DNA from: Welwitschia mirabilis
Taxonomy: Eukaryota; Gnetophyta; Gnetopsida; Welwitschiales
Assembly: GCA_051453625.1 (NCBI GenBank)
Contig: JBOZIK010000001.1
Coordinates: 176,280,484-176,344,483 of the forward strand
Length of the DNA: 64,000 nt
Direction of reading: 5' to 3'
How positions within the stretch are numbered: position 1 is the first letter of the stretch; the number at the start of each line of letters is the position of its first letter. The notes under the pieces are model-generated. The model was not told where the DNA came from, made no database searches, and worked only from the letters and a program-made list of their open reading frames with translations. This document shows positions 1 to 12,540 of the stretch, in pieces. The translations under genes were made by a program, and so were the position numbers.

Positions 1-520
1 ATACAATGCAATCTACCTTAATGATGAATACAAGTATGAAGATAATACTTGTTAGAAGTATCTTTCTTTAGTCCTATTCAATGAATACACCACATAAATG
101 CATGTATATAATTCTAATTATATAGATATTCATTGAATTATTTACTTAGTTATAATAATTCTAATCAACATTGAATTCATTTTATAGAAACAATCATACA
201 AAAGAGAAAACAAACATGCTAGAACTTCTTTATCTTTAAGATTATAGTAATGAAAATATAAATAAAAAAATAATAAAAATATTCAAAATGTATCAAATCA
301 CATCTTAATAATGTCGTTATAAAAACTAATCTATACTTAGAGCTATGTTAATCCTATAAGCATTCTTCTATGCTCATATGACAATCTCCATTGTTATGTG
401 AAATGAAGATAAACAAAAGGAAGTATTGCTCAAGCATAGTTACTAAGATATAATTCTCTATCCAAGACTCATATAACCATATTATAAGTCATGAACATAA
501 GTAATAAATCAAGAACTATT
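1..520. other. Unassigned AT-rich flank of element A
   Basis: No coding frame, RNA gene or LTR edge is visible here. The last five bases, ctatt, nearly match the five bases after the far end of element A (ccatt at 11515), so this is probably the DNA into which A inserted and should continue at 11515. Confidence 0.5.
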
Positions 521-1544
521 TGTAAGATTCATATATGTAACTTTAAATTTACAAATGTTACTTATTTACTAGAGGGTTAAGCCCTCATATGTCCCCTCTA
601 TCAGATGCATTAACATGAAGTAATCCATGATTTTAATAAAAATTTAGCATGTGAGGACCCCTAATTTTAGTGGTCTTTAACATGTTTATTTATGATAGCA
701 TTTAAATAATTATAAGAGAAGGAGGAAAACACATGACTTTTTCTTGTTAATCAAATAATAATAAATGGACATTAATACTACAATCAAAGGCATTACTCCC
801 AAAATTAATACTCATAATTAGACTATAAATTTTCAAGGAAATATTACAACAATGCATAGGAATAAATTGTCCAAATCCATACTTTATTAATTAATAATTC
901 AAGAAAAGACATTCATGAATTAACATTCAATGTATGATCAAGGTAAATACACTATTGAAGAGTTCAAGTTCTTAATATAATCTTTAAGAGATGCATAAAG
1001 GGTAAAGTGATCAAATTTCATATTTCATTGCAATAATATATTTCAAGAAAAGATATTCACTATACAATGCTCAATGTATTAAGACTGAGAAATTTGATAA
1101 AGTTATAATGGATACACATAATAAAAACATAGTTTAACCATTAATGCATATACAGTGAAATAATATTCAAGAAAGATATATATTGTTTCTAAATCACAGT
1201 CATATAAACTCTAAAATTTTAGGATTTATGAAGGAAATACAAGTTCATTTTGTAAATTTTTTAACAAGACTAGAATAATAATCCTTCATATCTTAATGCC
1301 CTATTTAGTAATTATACTCTAGTTTTTCCACCTATTACACAAGGAATATGAAATAAGAACTGTAAAAATTTTATAGCTTCTTATATGATCTAGGCAAGGC
1401 AAAGTAAGATAAAGATTTTTTTAAAATGTCAAGATAGGAAGGAAAAAAGTGAGAACTTGAAGAAACAAGTATATCACAAAAACAATGACCTTATGATTAT
1501 GAAATGAGAATAAATAGTTATAAACTTTTTTATATTTCAATTAC

Positions 1545-1766
1545 TTCACTACCTCATTCAGTGATCTATAAGGCCCACTACCTCATTCAGTAATCTATGG
1601 TTATGATATAATATTTTTCACATTTCACTCACTTCACTACCTTATTTAGTGATCTGTGAAGCCCACTCCCTGATTTAAAAATTTATAGTCAATATATCAT
1701 TCCCACTATATCATTCAGTGATCTGTGGGATTCTCACCTTTCACTACCTCATTCGGAGATATATGG
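1545..1766. repeat. Short tandem motif array inside LTR A (left copy)
   Basis: The motif cactacctcattcagtgat, followed by ctgtg or ctatg, recurs about six times with uneven spacers carrying phrases such as aagccc and ttctcacc. The same array stands at the matching place in the right LTR. Its function is unknown; position within U3 would allow an enhancer-like role, which is inference. Confidence 0.7.
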
Positions 1767-2626
1767 AATATACATAATCGTTAGTTCTTAAGACTTGTAG
1801 TGTCAAGAGGAGTGTGAGAGAAGAATAATAATGAAGCATCAACTCACAATAAGAACAACTTGCATTTAGATTATTGAAGACATTAAGTATTAGAAAATAG
1901 TTGGAGTTGAAATTTGAAACAAGAATTAAAGCTACTTAATTATCAACATCACACACATCTACATTCGATTAATAAGAAAATAAACACAACAAATACAACA
2001 ATGGATTGCATACCAAAAGGGACCAACAAGGAAACAAAAAGGAATAGAATCATACCTATATCTGATCATAATGTTTGAGGACTTCAAAGTTCTTCCAAGG
2101 TTCTAAAGCTCCTAGACATCCTAAGCTCTAAGATTCAAAGGTAAAGTCTCTTTGGAAAACAAGCTTAACTTGAGGAAATAAGAACATTATTTATAATGAG
2201 AGAACATGGGTAAAGTGAAAAGACTCAAGAATATAGAAGGACATATCATGAGCGAACATTAATGGTGAGGGTTCCATATCACCTCATCAAGGCTTTCCTA
2301 GCTACTGGGCATTTGAATAATATAAAAGAATACTTTTTATCCTATCACATTTAATGATAATAATGAAGAAAATAAATAAGCCTCCACAAATCAACATTTA
2401 ATCATACATAAATTCTAAGAAGGTGTAACAATAATACAAAGTAAATAATATCATCACCACTACAAGAATATTCTTGAAGATTATAAAGTAATATTTTAGT
2501 CTTTACAAAGACAAAAGGGACTCAAAGCAATTTTTAACATAATAGCACATTAATAACATAACATCTATATCTGTTGAAGATTCCAAAATAATTAAATCTT
2601 TCTAAATAATTCATTAAACTTAATCT

Positions 2627-2636
2627 NNNNNNNNNN
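2627..2636. other. Assembly gap of 10 N
   Basis: Ten undetermined bases within the left LTR of element A. The right LTR runs through the matching region, so little sequence is likely to be missing. Confidence 0.95.
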
Positions 2637-2929
2637 TAACATTTATATTACTTGAAGATTCCAAAAATAAAAGATGATGTAATAATTTCATAACTAAAAA
2701 TAATATTAATGTAATCCATTAATTTACCACTATTAAAACCACTAACTTTGCCACTCAAGATCATAATTACTAAGGATTACAATAAGTATTAATATTATAG
2801 ATATTACAACACAAAATTTTCTATAATATAAATATAATAACTACATTAGCTTGTAGAGTCTATAATAATAAAATTATTTTAATTTAATTTTTAAGCAAAT
2901 CTTTAGACATTAAAATTCTAGACATGACA

Positions 2930-2957
2930 TTTCTCCAACCCTTAAAAAGTTTCGTCC
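2930..2957 (-). promoter_or_regulatory. Polypurine tract of element A
   Basis: On the minus strand GGACGAAACTTTTTAAGGG leads into AAGGGTTGGAGAAA, which abuts the LTR start TGTCATGTC. This is the expected priming tract for plus-strand DNA synthesis. It fixes the left repeat as the 3' LTR and the element as minus-strand. Confidence 0.75.
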
Positions 2958-5900
2958 TTGAATCTTGAACAAGAAAGTTTAATTCTTTACTATAATATAT
3001 TTATTTATATTTTCAACAAGCTTCTAAACTTTCTCTCCTAATTGTTGTACTAAATTTGAATTTATATTCCTTCAATTCCATACATAAATTGTTGAATAGG
3101 TTAAAATGTTATCCACATGATTTCTAATCAAGTTCATGATAATACCAATCAGCTCTTGTATCTGGAATAATCAAACCTCTAGGAACTCTCTTCTTACTCT
3201 ACTATTCACTTCACTTTTATGATGTGAGATCTAAAAGTTTTAGTACATGACTATATCAATTCATAAGACTCTTTTGTTATACATTAACTTTCAGTATTCC
3301 TCATTTCCTAAGGTCATAATGCTTCATTGATTATAGAAAGTGTTATGAACTAGCATATCTTCATGAGAGGTTGAATAAGGATTACATAATTGATTTTGTA
3401 AGGGATGTATAAGAACATTGTTGAATATACTTGTAGATGGTTGAAACCTCTTCTATTTCATAAGCCAAAATATCTCAATGACCTCCTTACTTCAACCAAA
3501 AGTAAAATACGCTCGAACTATTAAGTTTAAAACTACAACTCAAATATGGCAACACAACAATCTCTTACTCCAAATTGTGTCACAGACTTATAAATATTTT
3601 ATGTGTAAATTCCTCAAATATTAGTTCATGTAAGTCCCTTCCACTCTACATTCCTTTATTGTGTACATTCTTCAATGCCTTTTTGATACTTATTATTTGA
3701 ATTCCCACTTCAAGATTGATATGTATAATATAGCATCTTTCACTCTAATAAGTCAAGGTATTAGGTATAGAGATTGGTTAATTGACAAAAATAAAACAAG
3801 TATTTAATATTGGATCTCATGATACATAACTTTGTTAAAGAAGTTGAATAATAATGTCATAAGGCTAATACCTAAGTATTATTTTCAAGTTTCTCTAATT
3901 TAGCAAACTAATATTTCAAGACCAAGCACCTATTGATTTAGTTTCAAAAGAATCTTGCTTAAAATATAGCTAAAAATAAAAGGAATGTACATAGAAATCT
4001 TTACCAATTTTACCAAGTGAAGGAAAAAAAACCTTTGTTATTTGCTTAGTAAGGTCCATTATGTGAGGTCATATGGAGACTAGTTTTATTTTATTAAAAT
4101 GCAAGAATGTGATAACTTATTATACTAAAAGGACCAATTTTTAAAAAGAATGTAGTTTAAGAGAATTGTTATGAATTTTAAAAGGTGACTTATATGAATT
4201 ATAATGCTTAACATTACAACTAGGAAGGGAAGCTTATGATTTAAGATATGGAAAGGTGATTTTAACTTTCTTCCCAAGCTTTGTCTAAAGTAAAATTATG
4301 GTTTTCTCTTGATATATTAGCATATATTTTAATAAAGGCACAATAAAAATTCTATTTTGTGAAAATGACAAAAATGTAAATAAAGGTGTAGTCAAATAGG
4401 GTCATCATCATAGTACTTTAGTTCAGGTGTCACATGTACATTGGTTTAAGTGGAATAAATCTACATTTAAATCCTTAACTCTATAATAAATGTATTGTAT
4501 ATAAGCATGTTAAATCACAAGCATAAAAGGGCATGATTAGGCTTACCCTAAAAAATGAATCTTATCATAAATGATGAGATCATAATTGAGTGATTAAAAT
4601 TGGATGACATTAAAAATGAATGGGATCTAAGCAAAGATAGGTGATTAAGAAAATAGAAACCTGCATAATATTAAACATTGAAATTAGATCATTTTGGAGT
4701 GTAAATGATTTTATAGTAAATAAGTTCAAGTTTTCCTTTTAGGTAAAAAATATTTATAGCATGGTACATGTTTAAAATAGATAGATAATATGGGATACTT
4801 GGGAAAACTGATTAGAAATGTGATATGAAAGAATCCCATGGGAATAAGAAGATATGAAGAAAACAGTAGGATGAAGTTATTAAAATTACTATTTCTTAAT
4901 AAAATTAAAATTTCCTTAAAGCATGTTCAGTAAATGGACAAATGCTAACATTCAAATTAGAACATGGAAAGAAATAGTTTCGATGTATCTGAAGCAAAAA
5001 GGAATGGCATCAAGGAAATCGAGTAGAGGAGTATTAAGAGATATGGAAATAGAATTATAGGAGTTAAAAGAGTTTTCTAAAGGGCTTTTAAATTCTCATA
5101 AATAGCATAATTGGGAAAAATAACACAAGTTTTAATGGAAGAAAAACATTCAAATTAGAGTCCATCTATATAAACATGCATAGTACAAAGATGCATCATT
5201 GGATAATAGATGACAAATAAGGATGATTAACCTTCATGTCAACTCATTATCCAAGTTCATGTCCCATCTAGTCTAATTAGAAAAGTAACTCCTTTAATGC
5301 TTTTATTAAAAGAAAATGATTTTGCAGTGTAGAAAGCTTAGCATAGTGGCATGTCTCTAATAAAAGAAGAGCAAGGGCAGAAACCCCTTCAATGTTAGGA
5401 TCATTTCTAGATGATAGAGTAATTCAAAAAAAAAAGTTCTTTGCTACAAAAATGTGTCTAATACATGAAAATGATAATGAAAGCATAACAAGACCATCCC
5501 TAACATTATAATTAAGATTCAATACACGAGTAAATTCCTTTTAAGATTTGTAAAGGAAAATAAAATTCAATAAACAGTGTGATTGTAGAAATGGTGTTGA
5601 ATCATGTGACAGCAGTTGGGAACATAAGGCAAAAAAGGAGATAGTAAGCATTAATAAATAACTATTAATTCAAGAGTGAGCGATTAAAGAAAGAAGAAGA
5701 TAAAGATTCTATAATATCTGCCAACCAAACAAATTGAGTTGTTTCCCCTTTACTAAAATTCACTATGCTTGCCCTTCTACTCTAACAAAATCATGTTGTT
5801 TCTTTTTTTTTAATTAAATTATTATAAAATCTTTGATAATCTCTGTGCAAGAATAAAATACCTAGTTTGATAGATTTACAAAATCAAAAGATGGACTTTT

Positions 5901-8768
5901 ACCTAATTTAGTACTTATTAGTAAGGCATAAAAAGATAAAGTCAAAAAATTAGTATCATCTATTTTCCTTTAAATTAGTCTCTATAAACCTGAAGAGAAT
6001 ATTGAATTATGATTTTATGGTTTATTAAATCATGTTTCCTATGAGCAAGTTTTTTCACTCAATTTCAACATATTGTCCATTGGGATGCCAATCATTCAAC
6101 GTTTTTATAGTTGATTTTTCTATCCTACTATCTTATTGATTTTAACACTAGTCTTTGAGTGCTTTCTTTAATATGCTAACTCTAATAATAAATTTTAAAG
6201 GTAAATTTGTACTTATAACACTAAATGATGTTAAGTTGAATATAGTGCAATTGTTGAAAGAAACTATATATCTACAACCCCATGATACTACACATAGAGA
6301 GATTTAAGAAGAAAGGCAGACAATTTATTTTTGGTTGTGGATACATAATTAGACTTATAGCACCTCTCTGTAGCCTTCTCTAGATAATTCATAATGAGAT
6401 ACAAATATAGAACCTTTGGTAAGTGAAAAAAATCAATTTCTTATGAATATGAACTTGAATTTGCAAAAACATAAAAAGCAAACAAGTACATATACAAAAT
6501 TGGACATAGTACTGATAACAAAGAAATATACCTATGGAAAGGGATCTACATTAATATTTTCCAAAATTTAGTGATGGTGATTCCTATCAAGCTGTAAGTT
6601 CAATATAGTTATTCTAGAAATGAATTAAGAAATGGACCAAGAAAGGAATAACAATAATAAAACATTTAATTACACAAGCTAGACTGTAGAAATCTTTTCA
6701 TATGTCCTCAATCTCTCAAATTTTTATCAACCATCAGTTTATTCAACAAGTAAAGCAAGCCAAGAGTCAACCAAGGAAGCAATTTAATCTTTACATAAAT
6801 GAGCATATTTATCTTTAGGATTTATGAAATACAAGATAGTAAGAGAACCTAAGCATTAAAGATAAAGCTTCCCGCTAAGAAGTAAATAATGAAATAATAA
6901 TACAGAAAGCCTGCAAGATATATCGAAGTCCTTGATTCTCCTCTTAAATTTCCATAATTACTCTTTCCTCTTGAGAACCCTTTTACCTAAAACTCTGAGA
7001 CATGGATATATTGACTATTCAAAACCTTCATTGAATTAGCCTCTTAAATTTGATCAAATAATCTGTTTCCATCTTAGTTTATTTATTAAGCTTGTAAAAA
7101 CATAATAAAGTTACATTCTATAGAAAACAAAAGATATGCATTATAGAAAATAAAAGAAATGCTTCATAGGAAATAAGGAGATATAAAGGATAGCATCTAC
7201 ATAGGTGCTTTAAATGCTTATGGATAGAATGCTAGTTGTGAACAAGATGAGGGTTGACTCGCATACAAAATAGGATTTTCTTTAAGATGAATAAGAGATA
7301 AATTTACCAAATACAAACTATAGGAATTATTTTAAACCTTCACATTTTTTAGACACATAAAATCCTTGATTTTATTATTTCTTTTCAATATCTACGTAGC
7401 CTCCTCACTTATGGCGGTTAATCTTCTTAACTCTTAGCATGCTAAATTCAATAATGGATCCAATGGTGATGGTGTCACTTGCTAAAAGACATGAATCTTT
7501 ATTGTTCTAAAGATAAATATTGTCTTATTACATACCTATATTTTAAAAGACAAATCTTTAGATACCTGCATATGATGTCAGGACTAGTATGAGCCAGAAG
7601 AGAGGGAAAGGAGGCACAGATGGCCTTCTTTCTTCAAAGGGAGGTGAAGGAATGCTCAGAGGAATAGCGAAGTTCGATCTAGAATTCCTTAGAATATTCA
7701 CCATTGCAAGAAATTTTTTACAATGCATAAAAATCCATGCTTGCTTATGATTAGGATGTGAGAATCATCTACGAAGGTCTAACATAGCTAAATTTTCTAA
7801 ATTTTGAAAACCCTAATTTCTCAAATTTAACACATGTATACCCTAATCCTTATTCTTCAGGCTGTATTCTTACTTCTGGTATGAAGAATAATAGTTTTCA
7901 TCCAACATTAGATGCCATTTAAATCATTCATGACACAGGATTATTCAATGCATAGAGGCCTGTTGAAGAATAAGAAACAATCCTATGCAATTTTAAAGTA
8001 AGATAGAACCCCAAACATCTATAAAATCATGGAAAATTAGATGCACTATGCCATTCTTAAAGGTGAAACCCATAGAGCCAAATAAGAAGCCTTTAGAAAC
8101 ATGTGTTACAATTGATAGATGCTTACTCTGATGAGGATCTAGAGGTTCTAGTACAAAATGATATGCTATCACTTTTGCTCTTACAGCCTCTATCATTTCA
8201 CCTCTAATTTTGGCCCATTGACATAGGATCAAATTTGTACCACAGGATCCACTAGTTTTTAAGCAATTCCATAAAGAGCAACCTTCAATTTGCTTTTGGT
8301 GCTAAGAACCTCAATGGCATGTCCATTTCAACTTTTTCCTTTGAATAGCCAGTAGAATATGATTCTTCCTTCAACTTAGATGTGTAGCACACTATAAATT
8401 TGTTAAAATCATAATCCTAAAATGCTCATACAAAGACAAATCCAATGAATCATTACATGCTATAATGAAATCCTAGCTTCTTTTCAATGTTTTGCTTCCT
8501 TAACTACAAGATAGAACATGAATATTCTAATGCATCTCTACACATTTCTATTAAATCCAAGCTAAAACAAACAAAAATCCATTGATATATAAGCAAAAGA
8601 GAATCCTAAGAAGGATCCATAGAAGAAATGATTTTAATAAATTTTACCCTTGCTTGGAAAAGGTTGATCCTCAGCAAAAATCTTATAGGCAACATCTCTT
8701 TCTTTTTGCAATGCCTAGCTAATACTTAGTATGCTTTCTATAGAGTGTGTAGCTCATTATCAAGGGTA

Positions 8769-9011
8769 TTAATGTGGTCTTCTCTTAAAATTAGTATTTT
8801 GGCCTCTCTCTTTTACATAACGTTTCTTTTGCAAATGGTATGCATTATGTTTTCTTATGATACCCTTCTTATAACATAATACTCCTCTTACAAATGGCAT
8901 CAGTTTTATTTTCCTATGATGCCATTCTTCTGACTTAACACTTCTCATAAAAATAGCATTAGTTTTATTTTTCTTATGATGTCCTTCTTCTAACATAATG
9001 CTTTTCTTTAA
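8769..9011 (-). repeat. Tandem repeat of about 60 bp near the primer site of element A
   Basis: Three full units start near 8830, 8891 and 8951, with a partial unit before them. Each carries a form of caaatggcat, then ttttcttatgat, then cccttcttctaacataatgc. The period is about 60-61 bases, close to 20 codons. A minus frame across the units gives repeated basic peptides such as EEGHHKKNKTNAIF and EEWHHRKIKLMPF. The array ends about 125 bases downstream of the primer-binding site in the direction of transcription, so it lies in the leader or the start of a lost gag. Confidence 0.75.
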
Positions 9012-9136
9012 AACGATATCTTTTGGTATGGTGATAATATGAAAGTCTTAGATTAAAGATACTTCTTTTATTCTTATCTTAAGGAGGCTCTTATAACAAA
9101 TTCACAACAACTATGCCCAGTAGAATTGCTAACCTA

Positions 9137-9148
9137 GCTTTAATACTA
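9137..9148 (-). promoter_or_regulatory. Primer-binding site of element A (initiator-Met tRNA type)
   Basis: The minus strand reads TAGTATTAAAGC against the usual plant site TGGTATCAGAGC. All three differences are transitions of the deamination type. It lies three bases from the LTR edge at 9152. Confidence 0.75.
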
Positions 9149-10138
9149 AAATGTAAGGCTTATATTTCTAACTTTAAATTTACAAACATTACTTATTTAC
9201 TAGAGGGTTAAGTCCTCATCCTTCCCCTCTATTAGATGCATTAATATGAAATAATTCATGATTTTAATAAAAATTTAGCATGTGAGAACTCTTAATTTTA
9301 ATTCTCATCAACATATTTATTTATGATAGCATTTAAATAATTATAGAAGGAGGGGAAAACACATGGCTCTTACTTTTTAATCAAATAATAATAAATGGAT
9401 ATTAATAGTACAATCAGAGGAATAGATCTATAGATTTTCAAGGAAAGATTGCAGTAATGCTTAAAAATAAATTGCCCAACTTCATACTTTATTAACTCAA
9501 GAAAAGATATTCATGAATTAACATTCAGTGTATGCTAAAGTTTAATACATTACTGAAGAGTTCAAGTTCTCAATATAATCTTCAAGAGATGCATAAAGGA
9601 TTAAGTGATCAAATTTCATATTTTATTGCAAAAATATATTTCAAGAAAAGATATTCACTATACAATGCTTAATTTATCAATCCTAAGAAATTTAATAAAG
9701 TTGTAAGGGATACACATAATAAAAATAGAATTTAACTATCAATGCACATTCAATGAAACATTATTCAAGAAAGATATATGGTGTTTCCAAATTATAGTTA
9801 TATATATAATTTCAAGATTTATGAAGGAAATACAAGTTCATTCTACAAAATTTTCCAACAAGGCTAGAATAATAATCCTACACATCTTAATGCCCTCTTT
9901 AGTAATCATACTCCAGTTTTTCCATCTGTTACATGAGGACTATGGAATGAGAACTATAAAAATTTCATAGCTTCTTGTATGATCCAGGAAAGATAAGGCA
10001 AGATAAAGATTTTTTTGAATGTCAAGATAGGAAGGACAAAAGTGAGAACTTGAAGAAACAAGTATATCACAAGAACAACAACCTTATGGCTATGAAATGA
10101 AAATAAACAATTATAACTTTTTTGATATTTCAATTACT

Positions 10139-10447
10139 TCACTACCTCATTTGGCGATCTGTGAAGCCAACTACCTCATTTAGCAATCTGTGATCCTCAT
10201 ATAATATTTTTCACATTTTACTTACTTCATTACCTCATTCAGTGATCTATGAAGCTCGCCTCCTCATTCAGTGATATGTGGTTCTCATATAACATTTTTC
10301 ACATTTTACTCACTTCACTACCTCATTTGGTAACCTATGAATCCCACCGCCTCATTTGGTGATCTATGGTCAATATATTATTCCCACTATCTCATTCAAC
10401 GATTTGTGGGATTCTCACCTTTCACAACCTCATTTGGTAATCTATGG
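10139..10447. repeat. Short tandem motif array inside LTR A (right copy)
   Basis: Seven to eight degenerate copies of actacctcattnrgnratct with gtg or atg after them. This array is longer than its partner at 1545-1766, so the LTR copies have gained or lost units since insertion. Confidence 0.7.
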
Positions 10448-10613
10448 GATATACATAACCATAAGTTCTTAAGAATCATGATGTCAATAGGAGTATGAGA
10501 GAGGAATAACAATGAAGCATCAACTCATGATAAGAACAGCTTAACTTCAGATTATTGAAGACATCAAGTATCATAAAATAGTAGGAGTTAAAATTTGAAA
10601 CAAGGATTGAATA

Positions 10614-10623
10614 NNNNNNNNNN
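10614..10623. other. Assembly gap of 10 N
   Basis: Ten undetermined bases within the right LTR of element A. Confidence 0.95.
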
Positions 10624-10852
10624 CACACACCTATATTTGATTTGTAAGAAAATAGACACAACAAATACAATAATGAATTGCATACAAAAAGGGACCAACA
10701 AGGAAGTAAGAAGAAATCGAACCATAACCATACCTAATGATAGTATTTAAGAACTTTTAAGTTCTTCTAAGGTTATAAAGCTGCTAGACTTCCTAAGCTA
10801 CAAATTCAAAGGTATAGTATTTTTGAAAAATAAGCTTAACTTAAAAGGAGAA

Positions 10853-10863
10853 CCCTATTTATA
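10853..10863 (-). promoter_or_regulatory. TATA box of the element A 5' LTR
   Basis: The minus strand reads TATAAATAGGG, a close match to the plant TATA consensus. The left LTR has a weaker form near 2190 (atttataat). It probably sets the transcription start in this LTR. Confidence 0.5.
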
Positions 10864-11514
10864 ATAAGAGAACGTGGGTAAAGTAAAAAGACTTAAGAAT
10901 ACAGAAGGATACATCATGATCCAACAGTAATGATGAGCATTTCATAACACCTCATCAAGGCTTTCCTGGCCACTAGGCACTTGAATAATATAAAAGAATA
11001 CCTTCTATTCCATCACATTTAATGATAATAATAAAGAAAATAAATAAACCTTCATAAATTAACATTTAATCATGCATAAATTCTAGGAAGATGCAATAAT
11101 AATACTAAGTAAATAATATCATCACCACTACTAGAACATTCTTGAAGATTATAAAGTAATATTTTAGTCTTTACAAAAACAAAAGGGACTCAAAGCATAA
11201 TTTTTATAATCACAACACCTTAAAACATAACATCTATATCAGTTGAAAATTCCCAAAATAAAAAATGGTTTTCATAACTAAAAAAAGTATTAATACACTC
11301 CACTAATTTACCCACTATAAAAACCACTAACTTTGCCATTCAAGATCATAATTACTATGGATTACAACAAGTAATAATCTTTCAGCTAATACAACACAAA
11401 ATTTTTTAGAATATAAATATAATAACTACAGTAGTTTGTAGACTCTATAATAACAAAATGATTATAATTTAGTTTTTAAGAAAATCTTTGGACCTTAAAA
11501 TTTTGAACATGACA

Positions 11515-12540
11515 CCATTCATGTTTCTTAGACTACTAAGGTAGAAACCTTTTTAAGCATGTATATCTAAGTAAGACAAAAGAAAACAGTAAAAGAAGTA
11601 TTTCTCTAAATAAAATATTATTTCTAAGCAAAGTAACTTAAGGTTATTGATAAAAACTTATATTATATACTTGAATTACTTATATAGTTTTATTTAATAA
11701 CTTTTTTATAATTTAAGACTTTAATTATAAAGTTCTTGGACTCTTAGAAGACATTATAATAAAGAATTAATAATTAATTAATAATGAAGAAAAAATAAAT
11801 TATAGTAGTTTTTCATAAACTAGACTCATGAGAGGATCCTTAAAAACTAATTTAAGCTATTTTGGAATTCTAAACATATTATTTCTAAGGTTATGAATTA
11901 AGGTTAAAAACTGTCAAATTTTCTAAAATTATGATACTATTACACCACTCAAATGACTATAACATTTAACATACTTTGAGTTTTTAAATGATTTAAGATA
12001 TTTCAAAAATCTTATTTAATTCTCTACAACATAGGATGCTTAAGTTTTTAGATATTTTAACTATTAGTTATAGAAATGTAAATTAATGTCCTACTATTTT
12101 TTTCATTTATTTCCTAACCCACTTTCACAAATAATTTTCTTAAAAATTATTATGCATTAGAAAAATTACTTATTTTAAATTTTCATAATCATAATATAAT
12201 CCTAGAAATATATAAAAACTTTTGTTATTTTATACATATTATTTAATAATCTATGGTGTTTTTAACCTATGCCTCTATTATGAAAATTTAAATTTTACTA
12301 TAAAAACATAGTAAAGATTCTACAACTATTTATGCAATAATTTGAATTAATAAAATGATAAATACAGTAGCTAAAATAATTATTCATAGTGTATGTTGAT
12401 AAATATTACTAATGCAAATCAAATCTTAATGCATAAAGTGTTTACAACGAGCCTTAGGATTAGCATGAAGGAGTACTATCCTAAAAGAGATTTTTGAGGA
12501 CCATACTTTTTCCTCTAACAAGGTTGGATTAATGTATAAT
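11515..12540. other. Unassigned AT-rich DNA right of element A
   Basis: This continues the DNA into which A inserted. No coding frame, LTR edge or RNA gene is visible. Confidence 0.5.

Larger units (their letters stand above)
521..2929 (-). repeat. 3' LTR of element A (left copy)
   Basis: This is a direct repeat of 9152-11514, about 2.41 kb, beginning tgtaag and ending gacatgaca on the plus strand. It holds a tandem array at 1545-1766 and a 10-base assembly gap at 2627-2636. Its last 70 bases also match the right edge of element B's left LTR (48115-48183), so A and B belong to one family. Confidence 0.85.
2930..9151 (-). mobile_element. Interior of element A, no recognisable coding domains
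   Basis: About 6.2 kb between the LTRs. Both strands are broken by stops; the longest minus frames (79 codons at 7993-8232 and 75 codons at 8769-8996) match no family I know. The stretch at about 3340-3520 is clearly similar to 48830-49010 in element B, so the interior is shared by the family rather than being random filler. A slightly GC-richer patch lies at about 7570-7690. The part next to the primer site carries a 60-base tandem repeat. It reads best as a non-autonomous interior; complete decay of an ordinary gag-pol is the alternative. Confidence 0.65.
521..11514 (-). mobile_element. Element A: complete LTR retrotransposon, Ty3/gypsy-like ends, no recognisable pol
   Basis: Two long direct repeats (521-2929 and 9152-11514) bound a 6.2-kb interior. 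Read on the minus strand, the right repeat ends TTACA and is followed by TAGTATTAAAGC, the initiator-Met primer site TGGTATCAGAGC with three transitions. Just before the left repeat comes GGACGAAACTTTTTAAGGG and then a purine tract, an arrangement common at the 3' end of plant Ty3/gypsy elements. Each repeat reads TG...CA. The flanks ctatt and ccatt agree at four of five bases, as expected for a target duplication. The LTRs differ at about one base in eight over the first 130 bases compared by eye. No gag, protease, reverse transcriptase or integrase motif was found inside, although the more diverged element C still shows them, so A is probably non-autonomous. Confidence 0.85.
9152..11514 (-). 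repeat. 5' LTR of element A (right copy)
   Basis: About 2.36 kb, aligned end to end with 521-2929. It has the same tandem array (10139-10447), a 10-base gap at 10614-10623 and a well-kept TATA box. It is the 5' LTR because the primer site abuts its left edge. Confidence 0.85.

Noticed and set aside
1545-1766. A CRISPR-like array
   Set aside because: Units are degenerate and unevenly spaced, occur in both LTRs of a plant retrotransposon, and have no associated genes.
2450-2475. CACTACAAGAA as a second CACTA terminus
   Set aside because: It lies inside the A LTR at a place where the partner LTR has cactactagaa and continues to align. There is no insertion boundary and no subterminal motif.
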